Source: Leptidea sinapis (taxonomy: Eukaryota; Arthropoda; Insecta; Lepidoptera; Pieridae). From it: 64,000 nucleotides of DNA. The position numbers and the translations under genes are program-made. Position 1 is the stretch's first letter. Every line of letters starts with the position of its first letter. Under the pieces are notes generated by a model. It was not told the DNA's origin and did no database searches. It worked only from the letters and a program-made list of their open reading frames with translations. Shown piece after piece: positions 11,211 through 23,239 of the stretch. The DNA lies in the NCBI RefSeq assembly GCF_905404315.1, contig NC_066312.1, positions 1,165,001 through 1,229,000 of the forward strand, in the 5' to 3' direction.

Positions 11211-13110
11211 TTAAAGCTTTTTATGTATCTTATGAAGCCTACTAGAATTAGTTACTAGCAATCCCTTATTTCTAGTGTTATAATAATGAAAATCACTATT
11301 AAGAGCAAAAAGGTGACGATTTTTGTGAACGTATATTAAATTTTCATAAATGTATTGAGAATGAACGGTCATAATATTTATTTCTTTAAATTTTTCTTTG
11401 AGAGACTGTCTATAACCAAGCTGATATATAGCACGAACAGCTCTCTTTTGCAGAGCAAACACTATATCAATGTCAGCAGCATGACCCCATAGTAAAATAC
11501 CATACGTCATGATGCTGTGAAAATAACAGAAGTACACTAATCTAGCGGTCGCAACATTAGTGTACTCTCTAATCTTTCTAACTGCATATGCCGCAGAGCT
11601 GAATCTATCTGCTAGATGGGCAATATGTGGACCCCACTGAAGCTTTTTATCTAACGTGATACCCAAGAAGACCGTAGTGTCCACAAGTTCCAAACCCTGG
11701 TCATTTATAAGTACGTTGGTTTGTACCTCTGCTGTGTTTGGTGTAATGAACCATAAACACGTTGTTTACTGTTTAAGTGCAGATTATTCGTCTCAAACCA
11801 ACGCACTATCTTTGAGAGTGCTTTGTTTACCTCGTCATCAATATCTGCATGTCGCTTCAATTTAAAAATAAGTGAAGCATCATCAGCAAACAATACAATC
11901 TCATGGCTATCATCTACCATAAACAGTAGATCGTTAATATATATAAGAAACAAGAAAGGACCGAGAATAATCCCCGGTGGAACACCTATTCCCACAGGTT
12001 TTCCCAAAGACCATTTGCATCGACTATCTGAACTCTTTCGCATAAATATGCGCTATTTTTCACTCCATAATGCTTTAGTCTTAGGAGTAAAGTTTCATGG
12101 TGGATGCAGTCAAATGCTTTGGACAAATCACAAAAAATGCCCAATGCATCCTGTGACTCTACCCGGGCGTCAAAGATGTGCTCAATGAGTCTAGTACCCG
12201 CATTAATTATTGATAAGCCCCTAATGAAACCAAATTGATATTTGTTCATTAATTTACTAAAAAGCATTTGTAGCTGTTGAAGCAAAAGTTTTTCAAAAAT
12301 TTTACTAAAAACAGGCAGCACTGAAATTGGTCTGAAATTAGCAGGGTCAAAAGAACTGCTCGATTTAAACAAAGGTATAACTTTGCTGTATTTCATGAGG
12401 TCAGGGAACACACCCTCATCTATGCATTCATTAAATATTATTGCTAATTCAGGTGCTATAATGTCAAGTATGTATTTTACAATATTAGTAGAATGGCCCC
12501 ATAGCTCTTTTGTATTTATTAATTTGAAGATTTTTCTTATATCGCTACCTGTAACATACCTAAAATTTCAAATCAGTGGAAGATACTGGTACATGTAATT
12601 TAAGCATATCATATGCTGCTTTTGGTGAAGAGTAAAGGTCTTTGGTCGTGACAATCTGGATTTCGGAGAAGTATTTATCAAACTCATTTGCAATTTCTAT
12701 TTCCGAATTTATAACCCGATTATTAATATTTAAACAGATAGAGGTGTTGCGGCAATTCGATCTACCAGTTTCATTGCTAATTACACTCCAAGTCGCTTTT
12801 ACTTTCTTATTATTGTTTTTAATTTTATCTGCAATGATATGTGTTTTCGCTTCATGACAAACTACTTTAAAGAGCTTGGAGTAGCTTTTTCTTCACTGTT
12901 ATTGTAATGTATCTCATAATAAAGGTCATATAAGCGTTTACGACTTTTGTGGATACCCATTGTTGCCCAATCATTAAAACAATGTTTGTTGTTTACTGTC
13001 ACCGTTACTGGAGTAAAAATCCTGTCAAATTCCTCACAGAAGGAATTGAAGACTAAGTTATAGTGAAAATTAGCAGTTTCACCACAGTGTAAAAATGGTA
13101 ATAGTAACAT
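11211..13110 (-). pseudogene. CR1-like LINE reverse transcriptase, frameshifted
   Basis: Segments in order on the minus strand are: linker with NDWATMGIHKSRKRLYDLY (near 12960); RT fingers VIPLFKSSSSFDPANFRPIS and the catalytic-Asp block CDLSKAFDCIHHETLL (12411-11986); palm with VPPGIILGPFLFLIYINDLL and the intact FADDASLIF box (12043-11705); thumb/C-terminal part with VDTTVFLGITLDKKLQWGPH and YNTRNKG (11693-11211). It polymerises cDNA by target-primed reverse transcription when intact. Frame changes lie near 12000-12040 and 11700. The catalytic residues remain readable. Confidence 0.8.
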
Positions 13111-13650
13111 TTGAAAAAATATTATCTAAACAGGTTGCTGTTCTAGAAGTGATTCTAGTAGTTTCCCAAAATACATTGAACAAATTAAAACTTTGAAATA
13201 AATTTTTAAGGCTAGTACAATTGGCCGAAGGTTCAAGCAAGTTTATATTAAAATCTCCACACACTATAATTGACTTGCTGGTTTTGCTAAATTTTATAGT
13301 ACCTCTTACATTCTATGTTGGAATTGTTCATATGATGCAGTGCGGTATACACAATAATAAATTGCTCTAGTTCTATACAAGCTATCTCAATAAGTTGTTC
13401 TATAGAGAGATTAACAATATCTCTTCTATTTTTACATTTTAATCTATTATTAATAATAATTAAGGAACCTCCATGTATTGCCCTACTTCTACAAAACGAA
13501 CTGACTACTTTATGTTCTCTAAAACTAAACTGGAGCTGATGACTCTTACGCCAATGTTCTGTAATACATAATATATCTATATTACTGTAATACATAATAT
13601 ATCTATTAAATTTCTAATACCTTACTTGAGATACCTTGTATATTCGGGTG
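13079..13650 (-). pseudogene. CR1-like LINE endonuclease remnant
   Basis: The minus strand reads HPNIQGISSK (near 13645), then DILCITEHW (13595-13287), then CGDFNINLL (13264-13079). These are the Asn, Glu and Asp/Asn boxes of an EEP-type LINE endonuclease. No SDH box is readable. Two frame changes separate the pieces. Confidence 0.7.
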
Positions 13651-13763
13651 AACAATATTTATGAGCTTTATATTATTATTATCCCTAGCAGTAACATTTA
13701 TATTTGGTAAATGTTGCCTATTTTGTATGATATTGCAAGAGTTGTCTTCCCTTGTCAAATAAC

Positions 13764-14135
13764 TTAATTTAAATTAAATGAAGAAAAATCTTCATTTTTA
13801 TATTTTTGTACATTAGTACTAATACATTCCCCAATAGAGGCTTGTATGTCGATTATTTTACAATTTTGGCCAATAGAGGCATGTTTATTAAATAACACTA
13901 CAGAGGAAGTAGTTTGTTGACTAAGACTATAAGCTACTAAAGCAGCCAGCTGTCGCTTAACTCTAAATGGTAGGTATAAGTTACCATTAGTTATTTTCAG
14001 ATTATAATTAATGAATTTATTTGTATCAAATAAAATTAAATTTTCATTATATCCCATGTCATCTCTGAATATATAATGTAATGATATATGGACTAGTGTT
14101 ATTGACACAATTGAAATTCCCATCTCATATTTCAC
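13764..14135 (-). pseudogene. Upstream ORF fragment of the CR1-like LINE
   Basis: A 123-residue open frame lies just upstream of the endonuclease on the same strand, with no motif I recognise. Position suggests it is the N-terminal extension of ORF2 or the end of ORF1 of the LINE. A host exon is less likely, since there are no splice borders. Confidence 0.35.
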
Positions 14136-14139
14136 AAAA

Positions 14140-14595
14140 AAGATGCTTTACTTTGTTAACTTGAGCATTTTAGTTTTGTTTTATGTTATTCATTATAAGC
14201 AGTCATTTATATGTTACAATAATTATTAGTCTAGTTGCTGTGACAAAAACAATCCAGTTATGTTTATCTATGTACTGTTGGGCTATATATATATCATCCT
14301 GTTGTCTGTAAAGCGAGCTGCTTTATCAGTAATACCAGTAGTTGCATTTGAAACAAAAGCTTTTATCTCAATAAAACGTTCAGTAGGGATAACAGAGAGT
14401 GTTGTCATACTGAAATATGTAGGGCAAGTCTGTTAGCCATTAAGTTGGCATAGCGACATCCCATTCTGCAGGACACACACCAAGAAAGGGAAGATATTAG
14501 TAGTATAACTTACAGTTTCTTGCACAGGAATACATATCTTAAAATGAAGAATTATTATTAGGTGGACCTGGAGCATACTTCTTTCTCCTCTATAT
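14140..14595. other. No gene seen
   Basis: AT-rich spacer with nothing recognisable. Confidence 0.3.
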
Positions 14596-14599
14596 CTAA

Positions 14600-14975
14600 T
14601 ATCTTTAAATGAGCAATTCTTATTCTTCTCTTTCTTCGTATATATATATTCTGAATCTCGGAAACAGCTCCAACGATTTTAATAAAATTTAGTATAGAGG
14701 TAGTTTCGGGGGCGAGAAATCGATCTAGCTAGGTTTCAATTTAAAAAAATTGTAGTTTTATCCGTGGATTAATGAGAAACAGCTACAATAACATTACAAT
14801 ACAAAGGTAAATTTCGCTACTAGATACAAGACTATAATAGCTCATTGGGTGATCCGGAAAGCAGAAGACCCCGGTTCGAATCCAGATGTCCAATTAGTTT
14901 TTTTTTTGTTCAAGTCTTGTACATTCCTAAAAATCCGAGCAAGGCTCGGTCGTCCGGATATTTTTCTTTAATTGT
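14600..14975 (+). repeat. SINE-like dispersed repeat with Pol III boxes and 3' hairpin
   Basis: It contains TAGCTCATTGGGTGA (A-box-like, about 14839) and GGTTCGAATCC (exact B-box, about 14873), so part is tRNA-derived. The stems do not pair as a working tRNA. A hairpin 'ccgagcaaggctcgg' (about 14937-14951) lies near the right end. The left part ('tctcggaaacagctccaacgatttt', 'gggggcgagaaatcgatctagctagg') resembles a widespread insect repeat known to me. Confidence 0.55.
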
Positions 14976-15339
14976 ATAGTAGGTTTTTTGAATAAGGCAA
15001 TTCTTTATAACTTTTTGAATTTAGGATGTGAAATACTATATTATTTTGGATTTTTTTAAATACCTGCACACTGAGACAAAGAAATGTATTTTGTATATTA
15101 CCTTTATTTTTATTTTTGTATTGGATTCTTTAGAATACAGATTTAAAACAAATATTCTTTCGATTTCAGCTGCTTCCCCCATAGCATAATTTCATATTAT
15201 GTAATGCTATGGAAATAACTGAAATAAATCAATCTCGCTGTGTTGGTATCACTATGAATTTTAATTCTTCTGATAGCAAAAATAACACAGCACAGAGTTT
15301 ATTTGAGATTGTCTCAATTTGAGAGCCCCATCACAATTT

Positions 15340-16330
15340 TTCATCTTATAGTATTTCAAAAAATAAAGTAGAATCTAACAAGTTTTAAAGGTTCCCCATT
15401 TAAAATTCTACTTCATGATACTCTTTTAAAATTTGTTAGAGTTAATTCAATACATTTTGTTTTGCTCACATTAGGTGAGAAATTATCTAACCTGTATGAT
15501 TTAGAAACTTTTTCAATGACATGTTTATTTTATCTAAATTCTGTGAATATCAATCAATATTATATTTTTTTTTATGGAAAAAGAGGACAAATGAGTGTAT
15601 GGGTCATGTGGTGTTAAGTAATTGTCACGTCCCACATTATTTTGCAACACCAGAGGAGTCACAGGAGCGTTGCCGGCCTTTATGAAAGGTGTACGCAGTT
15701 ATTTGAAGGTACCCATGTCATATTGTCCCGGAAACACTGACTGTCTGTGAACTGAACTGTCTTCTTTTTATGTTTTATTATAAACTAATACAGTGTCTGC
15801 AAAAAGAACCATCTAACATTCTTTCAAGGCTGCAAATGGCAAATTATTAATACAGAGGAATAAGAAAGGTCCTACAATTAAACACTGATACACACCCATG
15901 CGCAGTACAGCTCCTTTTGAATGTCCGTTATTAATTACTACTTTCGAGCTTCTATTAGCTAAATATGAAGTAATAAGATCAAGTGATTTGCTTCTTATTC
16001 CATAATAATTCATTCCATTCTACCCTTATCCTTATGGATGTCTATGCAATCAAATGTTTTCAAAAGATCACAGAATATTCCTACAGCATTATCCGCATTG
16101 GTGTCTCTCCCAAGCATTAAATATGAAACAAATCAACGCCATAACAGCATCAGATGTTGAATGACCTTTCTTAAAACCAAATTGTTTAGACTATTAAGAT
16201 GTTCCTGCCAGAGAAATAGTTTAACAATTGATTTAATATTTTTTTCTCAAAATTTTGCTAATTGTTGGTAGAACAGAAACTGGTCTATAATCTAATAATA
16301 GTGATCAGATGTTAGTGAATTTAATATTCT
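15340..16330 (-). pseudogene. CR1-like RT remnant with nested insertion
   Basis: RT is readable in pieces on the minus strand: GIFCDLLKTFDCID-like sequence (about 16100-16020), then SLDLITSYLANRSSKVVINN and a changed palm box ending FLCINNLPF (16013-15813), then SKTKCIELTL...LNGEPL (about 15480-15400). The order and sequence match the RT of the 11-13 kb LINE. The FADD box is not readable. A LINE 3' tail of another family (15568-15765) interrupts it. Confidence 0.6.
15568..15765 (-). mobile_element. LINE 3' tail fragment (53.6 kb family), nested
   Basis: It starts 'tttttttttatggaaaaagagg' and contains 'gtgttaagtaattgtcacgtcccacatta', 'gcgttgccggcctttatgaaa' and 'gaaggtacccatgtcatattgtcccgga', matching 53566-53740. 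The T-run on the left is the poly(A) of a minus-strand insertion into the RT remnant. Confidence 0.75.
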
Positions 16331-16335
16331 TTTTA

Positions 16336-16940
16336 ACCGACTTCAAAAAGGAGGAGGTTCTCAATTCGATCGGTTTTTTTTTATGTATGTACACCGATTA
16401 CTCGGAGATTTATTATCCGATTTACGTAATTCTTATTTAGTTTGATGTGGAATAGATGCCATTTGGTCCTATAAAAATTTTACATAGCTTACATTTTACA
16501 CTTTGGCCCAGTAGTTCCTTTCCTTTTATGAAAATTTTTCTCTACGTGGATGATATTGTCTTTTTTGTTACGGCTTTTTAGGAGTATTCATTCATGTTGA
16601 TTATGTATTATTATTATTAACTGACACTAAAAAGCAAAAAAGAAACTACTCTTAAAAAAACCGACTTCGAAAACTGTAAAGTATCAAACAAATTAAAATT
16701 TAATTTAATACACCTCTTATGCAAATCTTTACCTTTAATATTAAAAAAATACTATTATTTATATGTGCTACCTATTGATAGGTTTTAATTCGGTGCCAAG
16801 CCCTAAGCAGAATAAAAAATAATATTATTAACAGCTTACATACTGTAATTATTAAGGTTGTCTGGTAAGAGGTGTATTAAATTAAATTTTTAGTTATTAG
16901 ATACTTTTCAGTTTTTCAAGTCGGTTTTTTAAACGTAGTT
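16336..16940. repeat. ACCGACTTC-ended repeats, inverted pair
   Basis: 'aaccgacttcaaaaaggagg' begins at 16336. At 16658-16730 the sequence 'accgacttcgaaaactgtaaagta' continues into 'aatttaatacacctctta', and 16855-16932 is its inverted copy. The arms of about 70 bp enclose a 120-bp loop. These ends match those at 1797 and 36907. No coding sequence. Confidence 0.6.
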
Positions 16941-16984
16941 TTTTTTTTATATCAAGTATGTCACAATCACTATCTTTGTGTTAT

Positions 16985-18010
16985 ACAGTTATACTGGGTG
17001 GCCTAGAAGTGGACGTCCAAAGCTAAAATTTGAAAGCCTCATGGTGATGAGTATCCGAATCACCCCTATGTATGTTCTACGATTTTGTGATTTAGGACTT
17101 TTTTCCAATTTTTTTGAACACTTAGTTAATTATATTGTTGATAATTATCAACTACAGTTGCAATAACCACATAAGAAACTATGAATGGTTTAGACAGTGC
17201 CGAACAAATAGGTATGGACCCAAATGCAATTTTTAAAACTCACCATATTCTTGGTATTAGTAATATGTTTTTATACCGGGCTATTAATAGGTATAATGAG
17301 ACCTCCTCTGTTTGTGACAGAAAAAGATCTGGCCGTCCACGTAGTGTTCTTCGAAAAACGTGATCACAGCAGTAAGTAATTCGAAGAAATCCTGTCCGAA
17401 AGCAAAAGATTTTATATCGGAAGAAGAAGATAGCACCTAGAACCATCTCGCGTATTTCAAAAGATGACTTAGGACTTGCAGCCTATAAGAGACGTACTTA
17501 TTTTCATAATTATCAGTTATTTATTCATTTAAAAAAGAAGTTACATCGGTACGCAAAGGGAGGCCACAGAAAAAAAATGTTTACGGATGAGAATTTTTTT
17601 ACAATTGAGCAGAATTTTAACAAACAAAATGACCGTATTTATGCTCAAAGCTCTAAGGAAGCTTCCAAATCGACAGAGTGCAACGTGGGCACTATCCGAC
17701 TCCAGTGATGGTTTAGTGGGGTATATATATAGCTATGAAGGAGTGACTGAAAAAGTTATCAAAACTTCGCCACAAATGTATCAAGCTAGGTAGAAGCAAG
17801 CTCGGAGTAGGCAGTCTTGGTCGGAAACGACTATTTCGGATTTCATCAGAGCTGAAGACCTAGTCCCGGTCTTGAAGAACAGTGAAGAATTTTCCTATGG
17901 AAAGAGAGTGTGCTTCTTTTGATAACTGGCATCTAGATTTAAAAGACTGTATTGCAGCCAATGGAGGCCATTGCATCGAATCAGCTTTTCATATTTTAAA
18001 TTGCTTTTTA
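16985..18010 (+). pseudogene. mariner-type transposase relic
   Basis: The N-terminal part (17181-17363) is a helix-turn-helix region with FLYRAINRYNETSSVCDRKR and SGRPRSV. Past a stop and frame changes one reads RRNPVRKQKIL, RTISRISKDDLGLAAYKRR, and the first catalytic block MFTDENFFTIEQ (about 17577-17612). The C-terminal end NFPMERECASFDNWHLDLKDCIAANGGH is readable at about 17886-17975. The second and third catalytic Asp blocks cannot be found, pointing to internal deletion. A possible terminal repeat 'atactgggtggcct' lies near 16990. Inactive relic. Confidence 0.7.
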
Positions 18011-19320
18011 TTTATGTATTAAACTGACACTAAAAATTTTGGTTTTTCTTTTTTCAGTATTTATGGCAAGTCTTTATATATATGTATATATTAGTCTTGC
18101 CTATATATTATATAGTCTTGCCTAGTAATATATATATATTATACGAATGAGACACTTATGAATGTCAAAAAAATGTTTTATTGAACCACTATCAATCCGT
18201 AAAGGCTTGACACACACATTTCACACATACATTTCAATTACAATATATTACAGTAGAGTAGACATGTGATTTAAATAACAAATGCTACTTTTAGGAACAT
18301 TATATTCATATCAAAGTACTTATTTATTGCATTCATTTTAATAATCTTTGACGGAGTTCAATCATGTCAGATTGTTTTAAATCTAATTAAAAATGAATTC
18401 GAACATTTCCAAGAGCATGTATATTTTTATTATGATATGATTTACAGAAAAAATTCAAACAAATTTTTAAACCGCCTGCATATTATAATATAATTGGTCC
18501 TAGCACAACAATGCTACACTTGGATAATATTTTGTTTATTAATCACCACCTTCTTGGCGTAAGCGAAAACACTACTGTGCAAAGCTACTGTGTAATGTAT
18601 GTACGCGAAACCTTGTTCGAGACCATGAATATATATATATACATAAGTTTATGGAACTTAGAATAACAATACAATACTATGGTATCAGATTATGGACCCT
18701 TGACGTTAAATTTGAAATAGTTGCCATGAGATGGATTTTCTTGATGCTGCTAATCTGCATTGCGAGGAATTTAAGTTCTTATAATTATTAATTTTAAATA
18801 GAATTTCACTTAAACGAACAATGCGAACATGAATTCCAAGAGTCCAGCAAATTCATTCTTACATTCGTATTTTAGAATATAGTACTTTAATTTTAGTTTC
18901 TTTTAAAGGTTGTATATTCCTAAACCAACTGCTGCACTTCATTTAAATCATTATCTTAAAATAACTTGTCATTTTTATAGAAATCTATTTATTGTTTATT
19001 GACATTTGATTTGTAAAATGGTACCAACTGATAGATTTTAAGACATAAGGCATTGCGAGAAAATAAAATAAGTAGTTATATTTTAATTGTATTCATTTTA
19101 AATAGGAAATGACATGAATCAGCAAAGCGAACATAGATTATAAATAAAAAAATATTCAGCAAATGGATATATACATTTTGTATTTGCGAATGTACCTATA
19201 GTTTCTTTTACTGACCAACATCAAATAGAAGTTTGTATATTGTTACAATAACTGTAACTTCTACTATTTATATCATAATCCTGCAAAACACTTGTTATTT
19301 TTACACTGGGTAAAAGTTAG
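18011..19320. other. No gene seen; TA-rich simple repeats
   Basis: Low-complexity TA tracts occur at about 18075-18140 and 18628-18645. The rest is AT-rich intron-like sequence with no frame or splice-bounded exon I can support. Confidence 0.35.
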
Positions 19321-19390
19321 CGGTAATGGATAAGGCCTATCTCAAACCATCAGGTGAACGCCCACTCGGCGTGTCACCTTTACTCATAAA
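19321..19390. repeat. LINE/SINE tail-like fragment
   Basis: 'aatggataaggcctatctcaaaccatcaggtgaacgcccactcg' resembles a common lepidopteran element tail ('ccatcaggtga.cgcccactcg') known to me. It is a short non-coding fragment. Confidence 0.35.
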
Positions 19391-19479
19391 AAATAAATTA
19401 ATAAAAGGATATACACAACATGTTGAGTTTGCTGCTTCTTTGATACTATACAGTAAATTAAAAAAATTGTTTGACTCAG

Positions 19480-19646
19480 GCGGCCGCAAGCACAGCGGAA
19501 GTATGCACAAGGAGTAGTAATTCCGCGGAAACCACGCCGCCACGTCACCAGGACTTCGGAACTCCCCATTTCAAGTGAAGACAAGGAAAAACTCATCAAA
19601 GTAAGGGCAACCGTCCATGCAATGTTGGATGTGATATCGTTTGAAG
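19480..19646 (+). CDS. Candidate exon 2 of the large-intron host gene (basic segment)
   Basis: An open 167-nt segment lies between acceptor ttgactcag (19471-19479) and donor gtaatt (19647). Entering in phase 2 and leaving in phase 1 it encodes about 56 residues: a basic start (RPQAQRKYAQGVVIPRKPRR), then HVTRTSELPISSEDKEKLIK and VRATVHAMLDVISFEG. Other frames are closed by stops. It continues in phase to the exon at 36684. There is no similarity to any mobile-element protein I know, so a host gene is favoured. I do not recognise the domain. Alternatives are a chance open segment or an exon of an unknown element. Confidence 0.5.
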
Positions 19647-19649
19647 GTA

Positions 19650-20390
19650 ATTTTATTTATTCATTAATATAAAGTTTAAAAAAATTAAAATGTAGCAATC
19701 ATTGAAATATTACTTTACTTCAATTAAAATATAAAAATTGTTCATAATTTATTTATTTATTAGCATCGCCAACACAATAATAACTAATAACGTTATATAT
19801 TATTCTAAATAAGTCTAAGTGTTATTGCACTTACAGGCACCAACCACATGCAAGTGTAACATAAATAATTTTTGAATTTTAACAACATACGAACTAATAC
19901 TAAGATACAATATAATACATTTATATAATAAGATACAATGCAACTATAAATTAGTTTCTATAAAGTGAAAATTAATTAAAATGAACACAACTTAAATACG
20001 ACAGAACTAAAATATTACATTACAGTGGAGTCATTTTAATAGGTAACATAGCACGTCTGTCAGTTTTATCTTCATAGTGAGGTGACCTGCTCAACATCGA
20101 TTAAAGTACGTTAATCGATACGGACTTGAAACATATGTGAATTTTAAAAATCATCAGGCGTATCCCTGTCCCATTAGTATTTTTTCTTTTTTAAATTTAA
20201 GGAGGAAAATAAGACAAGTACATAATTTAACAAAATAATTCATTTATTCAGATGAACTATCATAACTGTTATTAGTATCGTCATCTTCATCACTGCTGTC
20301 AGCACTCAGAGATATTATTAATTCATTTTAAATAATATATATTCTATTCTCACAACTGTAAAATTATTTTCTTTGTTTTCTCTACGACTT
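19650..20390. other. No gene seen
   Basis: AT-rich sequence. A repetitive acidic-codon patch near 20265-20310 has no supported frame. Confidence 0.3.
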
Positions 20391-20394
20391 TTCT

Positions 20395-20965
20395 CCAATC
20401 TTTTTTAGTGACTTCTGCACCCGCAGTTTGAAGCAGAGTCATCATTTTCGCGCTGACCCTTTATTTGTGCCCAAATAAGCTCGATGGCGTTATACTGGCA
20501 ATGGTAGGGAGGCAATCGAATAACTTCGTGTCCATGCTCTTGGGCTAGTTCATCGATTACGTAGCGGAGCTTGGACGGTTTAGATGCTTTTACCAGATTA
20601 CCAGACTCAACTTTTAATAAAGTCGGACTTGCATCCACACCATTTCTTACCAGCCACGAGACAAATTCTCCCTTTTTATTTGCTTGAGTTGGTGGTTTAT
20701 CAACTTGTACAGAATGATTGGTGCATTGTCCATTATAATTTTCGGTTTTTTAAGCTGACTAGCAGCTTCTCGAACCACTCTTTAAAACCTCAAAGTTCAT
20801 TTCCTCATGGTAATCACTTGTAGTTTTAGAGGCGAATGCGAGGAGGCAGTCTGGAATAAAAGCTTGAGAAGCTGATCCCGCGTGACATATAATAAGTCGG
20901 GCTCCTTTTTCCAATGGAACATTTGCGGATGTGACATTTTCTATAAAATCAATATGGGTATCATT
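20395..20965 (-). pseudogene. DDE-3 type transposase relic
   Basis: The minus strand reads PLEKGARLIICHAGSASQAF and DYHEEMNFEVLK (about 20925-20790), then IIMDNAP (catalytic Asp, about 20740), GEFVSWLVRNGVDASPTLLK, and finally EHGHEVIRLPPYHCQYNAIE with LIWAQIKG (20638-20405), where the Glu of IEL is the expected catalytic acid. This is the catalytic half of an IS630/Tc1-related DDE transposase common in insects. At least two frame changes are present and the N-terminal DNA-binding part is absent. Confidence 0.75.
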
Positions 20966-21125
20966 TTTGAGATTTTCGGTGTGTCGGTGAATTTTATTTT
21001 AACATACAATTTTATTTCAGTCTTCGTTTTTTTACGTCCAACATTATCCGCTTCAACGCCCTCGAGAATCATGAAAACAATACCCATGACGAAAAACTTG
21101 ATAAATTTTTGAAGCCGCTATCTTG
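20935..21125. repeat. Diverged 100-bp minisatellite monomers, inverted pair
   Basis: 'atgggtatcatttttgagattttcggtgtg' (about 20952) faces an inverted relative 'cgccctcgagaatcatgaaaacaatacccat' (about 21056-21086), followed by 'gaagccgctatcttgac'. These resemble the monomers at 22.2-23.0 and 34.7-35.6 kb. Confidence 0.5.
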
Positions 21126-21639
21126 ACTTTTCATTTTGGCAGTACTAGCTGGTATTAGTATCAACACTTTTTGTCCAAAATAAATAAATATAAAAAAAAC
21201 ATAATAGAAAACCAATAAACCACACTCATAAAAAAATGATAATAAATATTGCAGCCGCCATCTTAGTGTAAATTGTGAAGTATGTTCACGAATTTAATAA
21301 TAATCGACCTCACAGACTTATACTTCCAATACCTACTAATTATAATAATAATAATATAAGAATAAATCATTCTTATATACTATACTACTTTATAGTTTAA
21401 AAAACGAAAACTGGAGTTTTGATGGAGCCGAGTTCAAATAGACGTATACCACGCAATACGCTGGCATTTTTAAAAATATCGCGGAATCAAATAACGTGAC
21501 ACTCGACTCATATTGACCGCGAAAACTGCTTAGGGGCCTCGTCGATGTGCATGTTTGTGTGAGTGTGTCATTTCGACCGTTTGTATGTAGTTTCCGTACT
21601 GGTACTTATGTCTACTGTGGCATCGGTTTCCATACTAAA

Positions 21640-22250
21640 ATGACATGATGCCACTTGTTTTTTCTGTTCTGTGCTTTAGTTATTTTCGTAGTATTATGTC
21701 CTATGGTATATTGTTATGGAGCAGTGCAGCCGATATTAATACCATCTTTGTGCTGCAGAACAGGGCTATTCGCGCTATTTGTAACCTAGGTCCTAAAGAA
21801 ACATTAAGAGATAAAATTAAAGAAATAAAAATTGTTGCTTCTCAATATATACTTGATATTGTAACACTTCCCTTAAAGCCGCGCATAGTATCGGAATACT
21901 GGGTCTCGAAATCTTAAGCGATTGCCAATTCCGTGGCCATCTGGAGGGAAGAGCCAAATTGGCTTCGAAGAAGCTGGGCGTCATCAATAGAGCACGGAAT
22001 TACTTCAAGCCGGCCCACATTCTAGCGCTCTACAAAGCGCAGGTCCGGCCACACATGGAGTATTGCTGTCATCTCTGGTCTGGCGCACCCCAGTATCAGC
22101 TGGATCCATTTGACCGCGTGCAACGCAGAGCAGATCGAATTGTCGGGGAACCAGTGCTCTGTGAACGGCTGGATCATTTGGCGTTGCGTAGAGACGTCGC
22201 TTCATTGTGTAATTTCTACCGCATTTATCTCGGGGAGTGTTCCGATTCCT
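21640..22250 (+). pseudogene. Chimeric LINE fragment (two families joined)
   Basis: The first part (about 21645-21870) reads SYGILLWSSAADINTIFVLQ and KETLRDKIKEIKI, matching the C-terminal RT of the 11.2-11.7 kb CR1-like LINE. From about 21870 it switches to PRIVSEYWVSKS, then ASKKLGVINRARNYFKPAH, MEYCCHLWSGAPQYQLDPFD and HLALRRDVASLC, matching the 53.6-54.3 kb LINE family. Both lie in the same orientation. The junction suggests template switching or insertion of one 5'-truncated copy into another. No catalytic box remains. Confidence 0.75.
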
Positions 22251-22985
22251 ATTGATGAAATCATAATTTTGCGCGGCGGCCATCTTGGATTTCAAAAATG
22301 ATCCCAAAATCGTTCTCTGCACCCTCGATAACCTCGGATACGATACCCATATTGTTGAAATCATAATTTTGCGCGGCGGCCATCTTGAATGTCAAAAATG
22401 ATCCCAAAATCTTTCTCTGCACCCTCGATAACCTCGGATACGATACCCATATTGATGAAACCATAATTTTGCGCGGCGGCCATCTTGGATTTCAAAAATG
22501 ATCCCAAAATCGTTCTCTGCACCCTCGAGAACCTCGGATACGATACCCATATTGTTGAAATCATAATTTTGCACGTCGGCCATCTTGGATTTCAAAAATG
22601 ATCCCAAAATCGTCTCTGCACCATCGAGAACCTCGGATACGATACCCATATTGTTGAAATCATCATATTGCGCGGCGGCCATCTTGGATGTCAAAAATGA
22701 TCCCAAAATCGTTCTCTGCACCCTCGATAACCTCGGATACGATACCCTATTGCTGAAATCATAATTTTGCGCGGCGGCCATCTTGGATTTCAAAAATGAT
22801 CCAAAATCGTTCTCTGCATCCTCGACAACCTCGGATACGATACCCATATTGCTGAAATCATAATTTTTCGCGGCGGCCATCTTGGAATTCAAAAATGATC
22901 CCAAAATCGTGTCTGCACCCTCGAGAACCTCCGATACGATACCCATATTGCTGAAATCATAATTTTGCGCGGCGGCCATCTTGGA
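22250..22985. repeat. Tandem minisatellite, about 100-bp unit, 7-8 copies
   Basis: The motif 'ttgcgcggcggccatcttgg' recurs about every 99-100 bases (near 22270, 22369, 22469, 22569, 22668, 22767, 22867, 22966), followed by 'atttcaaaaatgatcccaaaatcg' and 'acctcggatacgatacccat'. Units differ by point changes and single-base indels. A long open frame on the minus strand is only the repeat translated and is not called as a gene. Confidence 0.9.
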
Positions 22986-23239
22986 TTTAAATAAAAACTG
23001 CGTTTACTGCACACGACGTTATGCGACAGAATTGCCATCTAAAGTTCTAATAAACTACTAAACGAATACATCAACCAATTATCAAAAATACATAGGTATT
23101 AAAAAAAAAAAACAAAATTCAAACTTGCTAAAGTGTCAAATTCATTTGATTCCTGCAATAAACCTTTAAGTACGTGTATGTGTTTGAGCGGTGTCAGTGT
23201 AGTGGTGCGATTCGATTCCTCTCTGTTTTGAGAACGCGT

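Larger units (their letters stand above)
10910..14135 (-). mobile_element. CR1-like LINE (no RNase H), decayed
   Basis: A non-LTR element reads right to left. Endonuclease is at about 13645-13079, linker at 13110-12862, RT at about 12411-11705, C-terminal RT/thumb region at 11693-11211, and a 3' tail at about 11010-10910 (cttcggaaacaaatggcgct... caagaaactctcccag). There is no RNase H after the RT. The clade name follows from RT features and the tail, by inference. Frames are broken repeatedly, so it is inactive. Confidence 0.75.

Noticed and set aside
14830..14900. tRNA gene
   Set aside because: A- and B-box-like sequences exist, but acceptor and T stems do not pair. Treated as a SINE-type remnant.
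22392..22979. 195-residue minus-strand open frame
   Set aside because: It is the translation of the 100-bp minisatellite. The unit length is not a multiple of three throughout, and there is no start or splice context.
22250..22985. CRISPR-like regular repeat
   Set aside because: Whole units are similar, with no unique spacers, and the sequence is eukaryotic.
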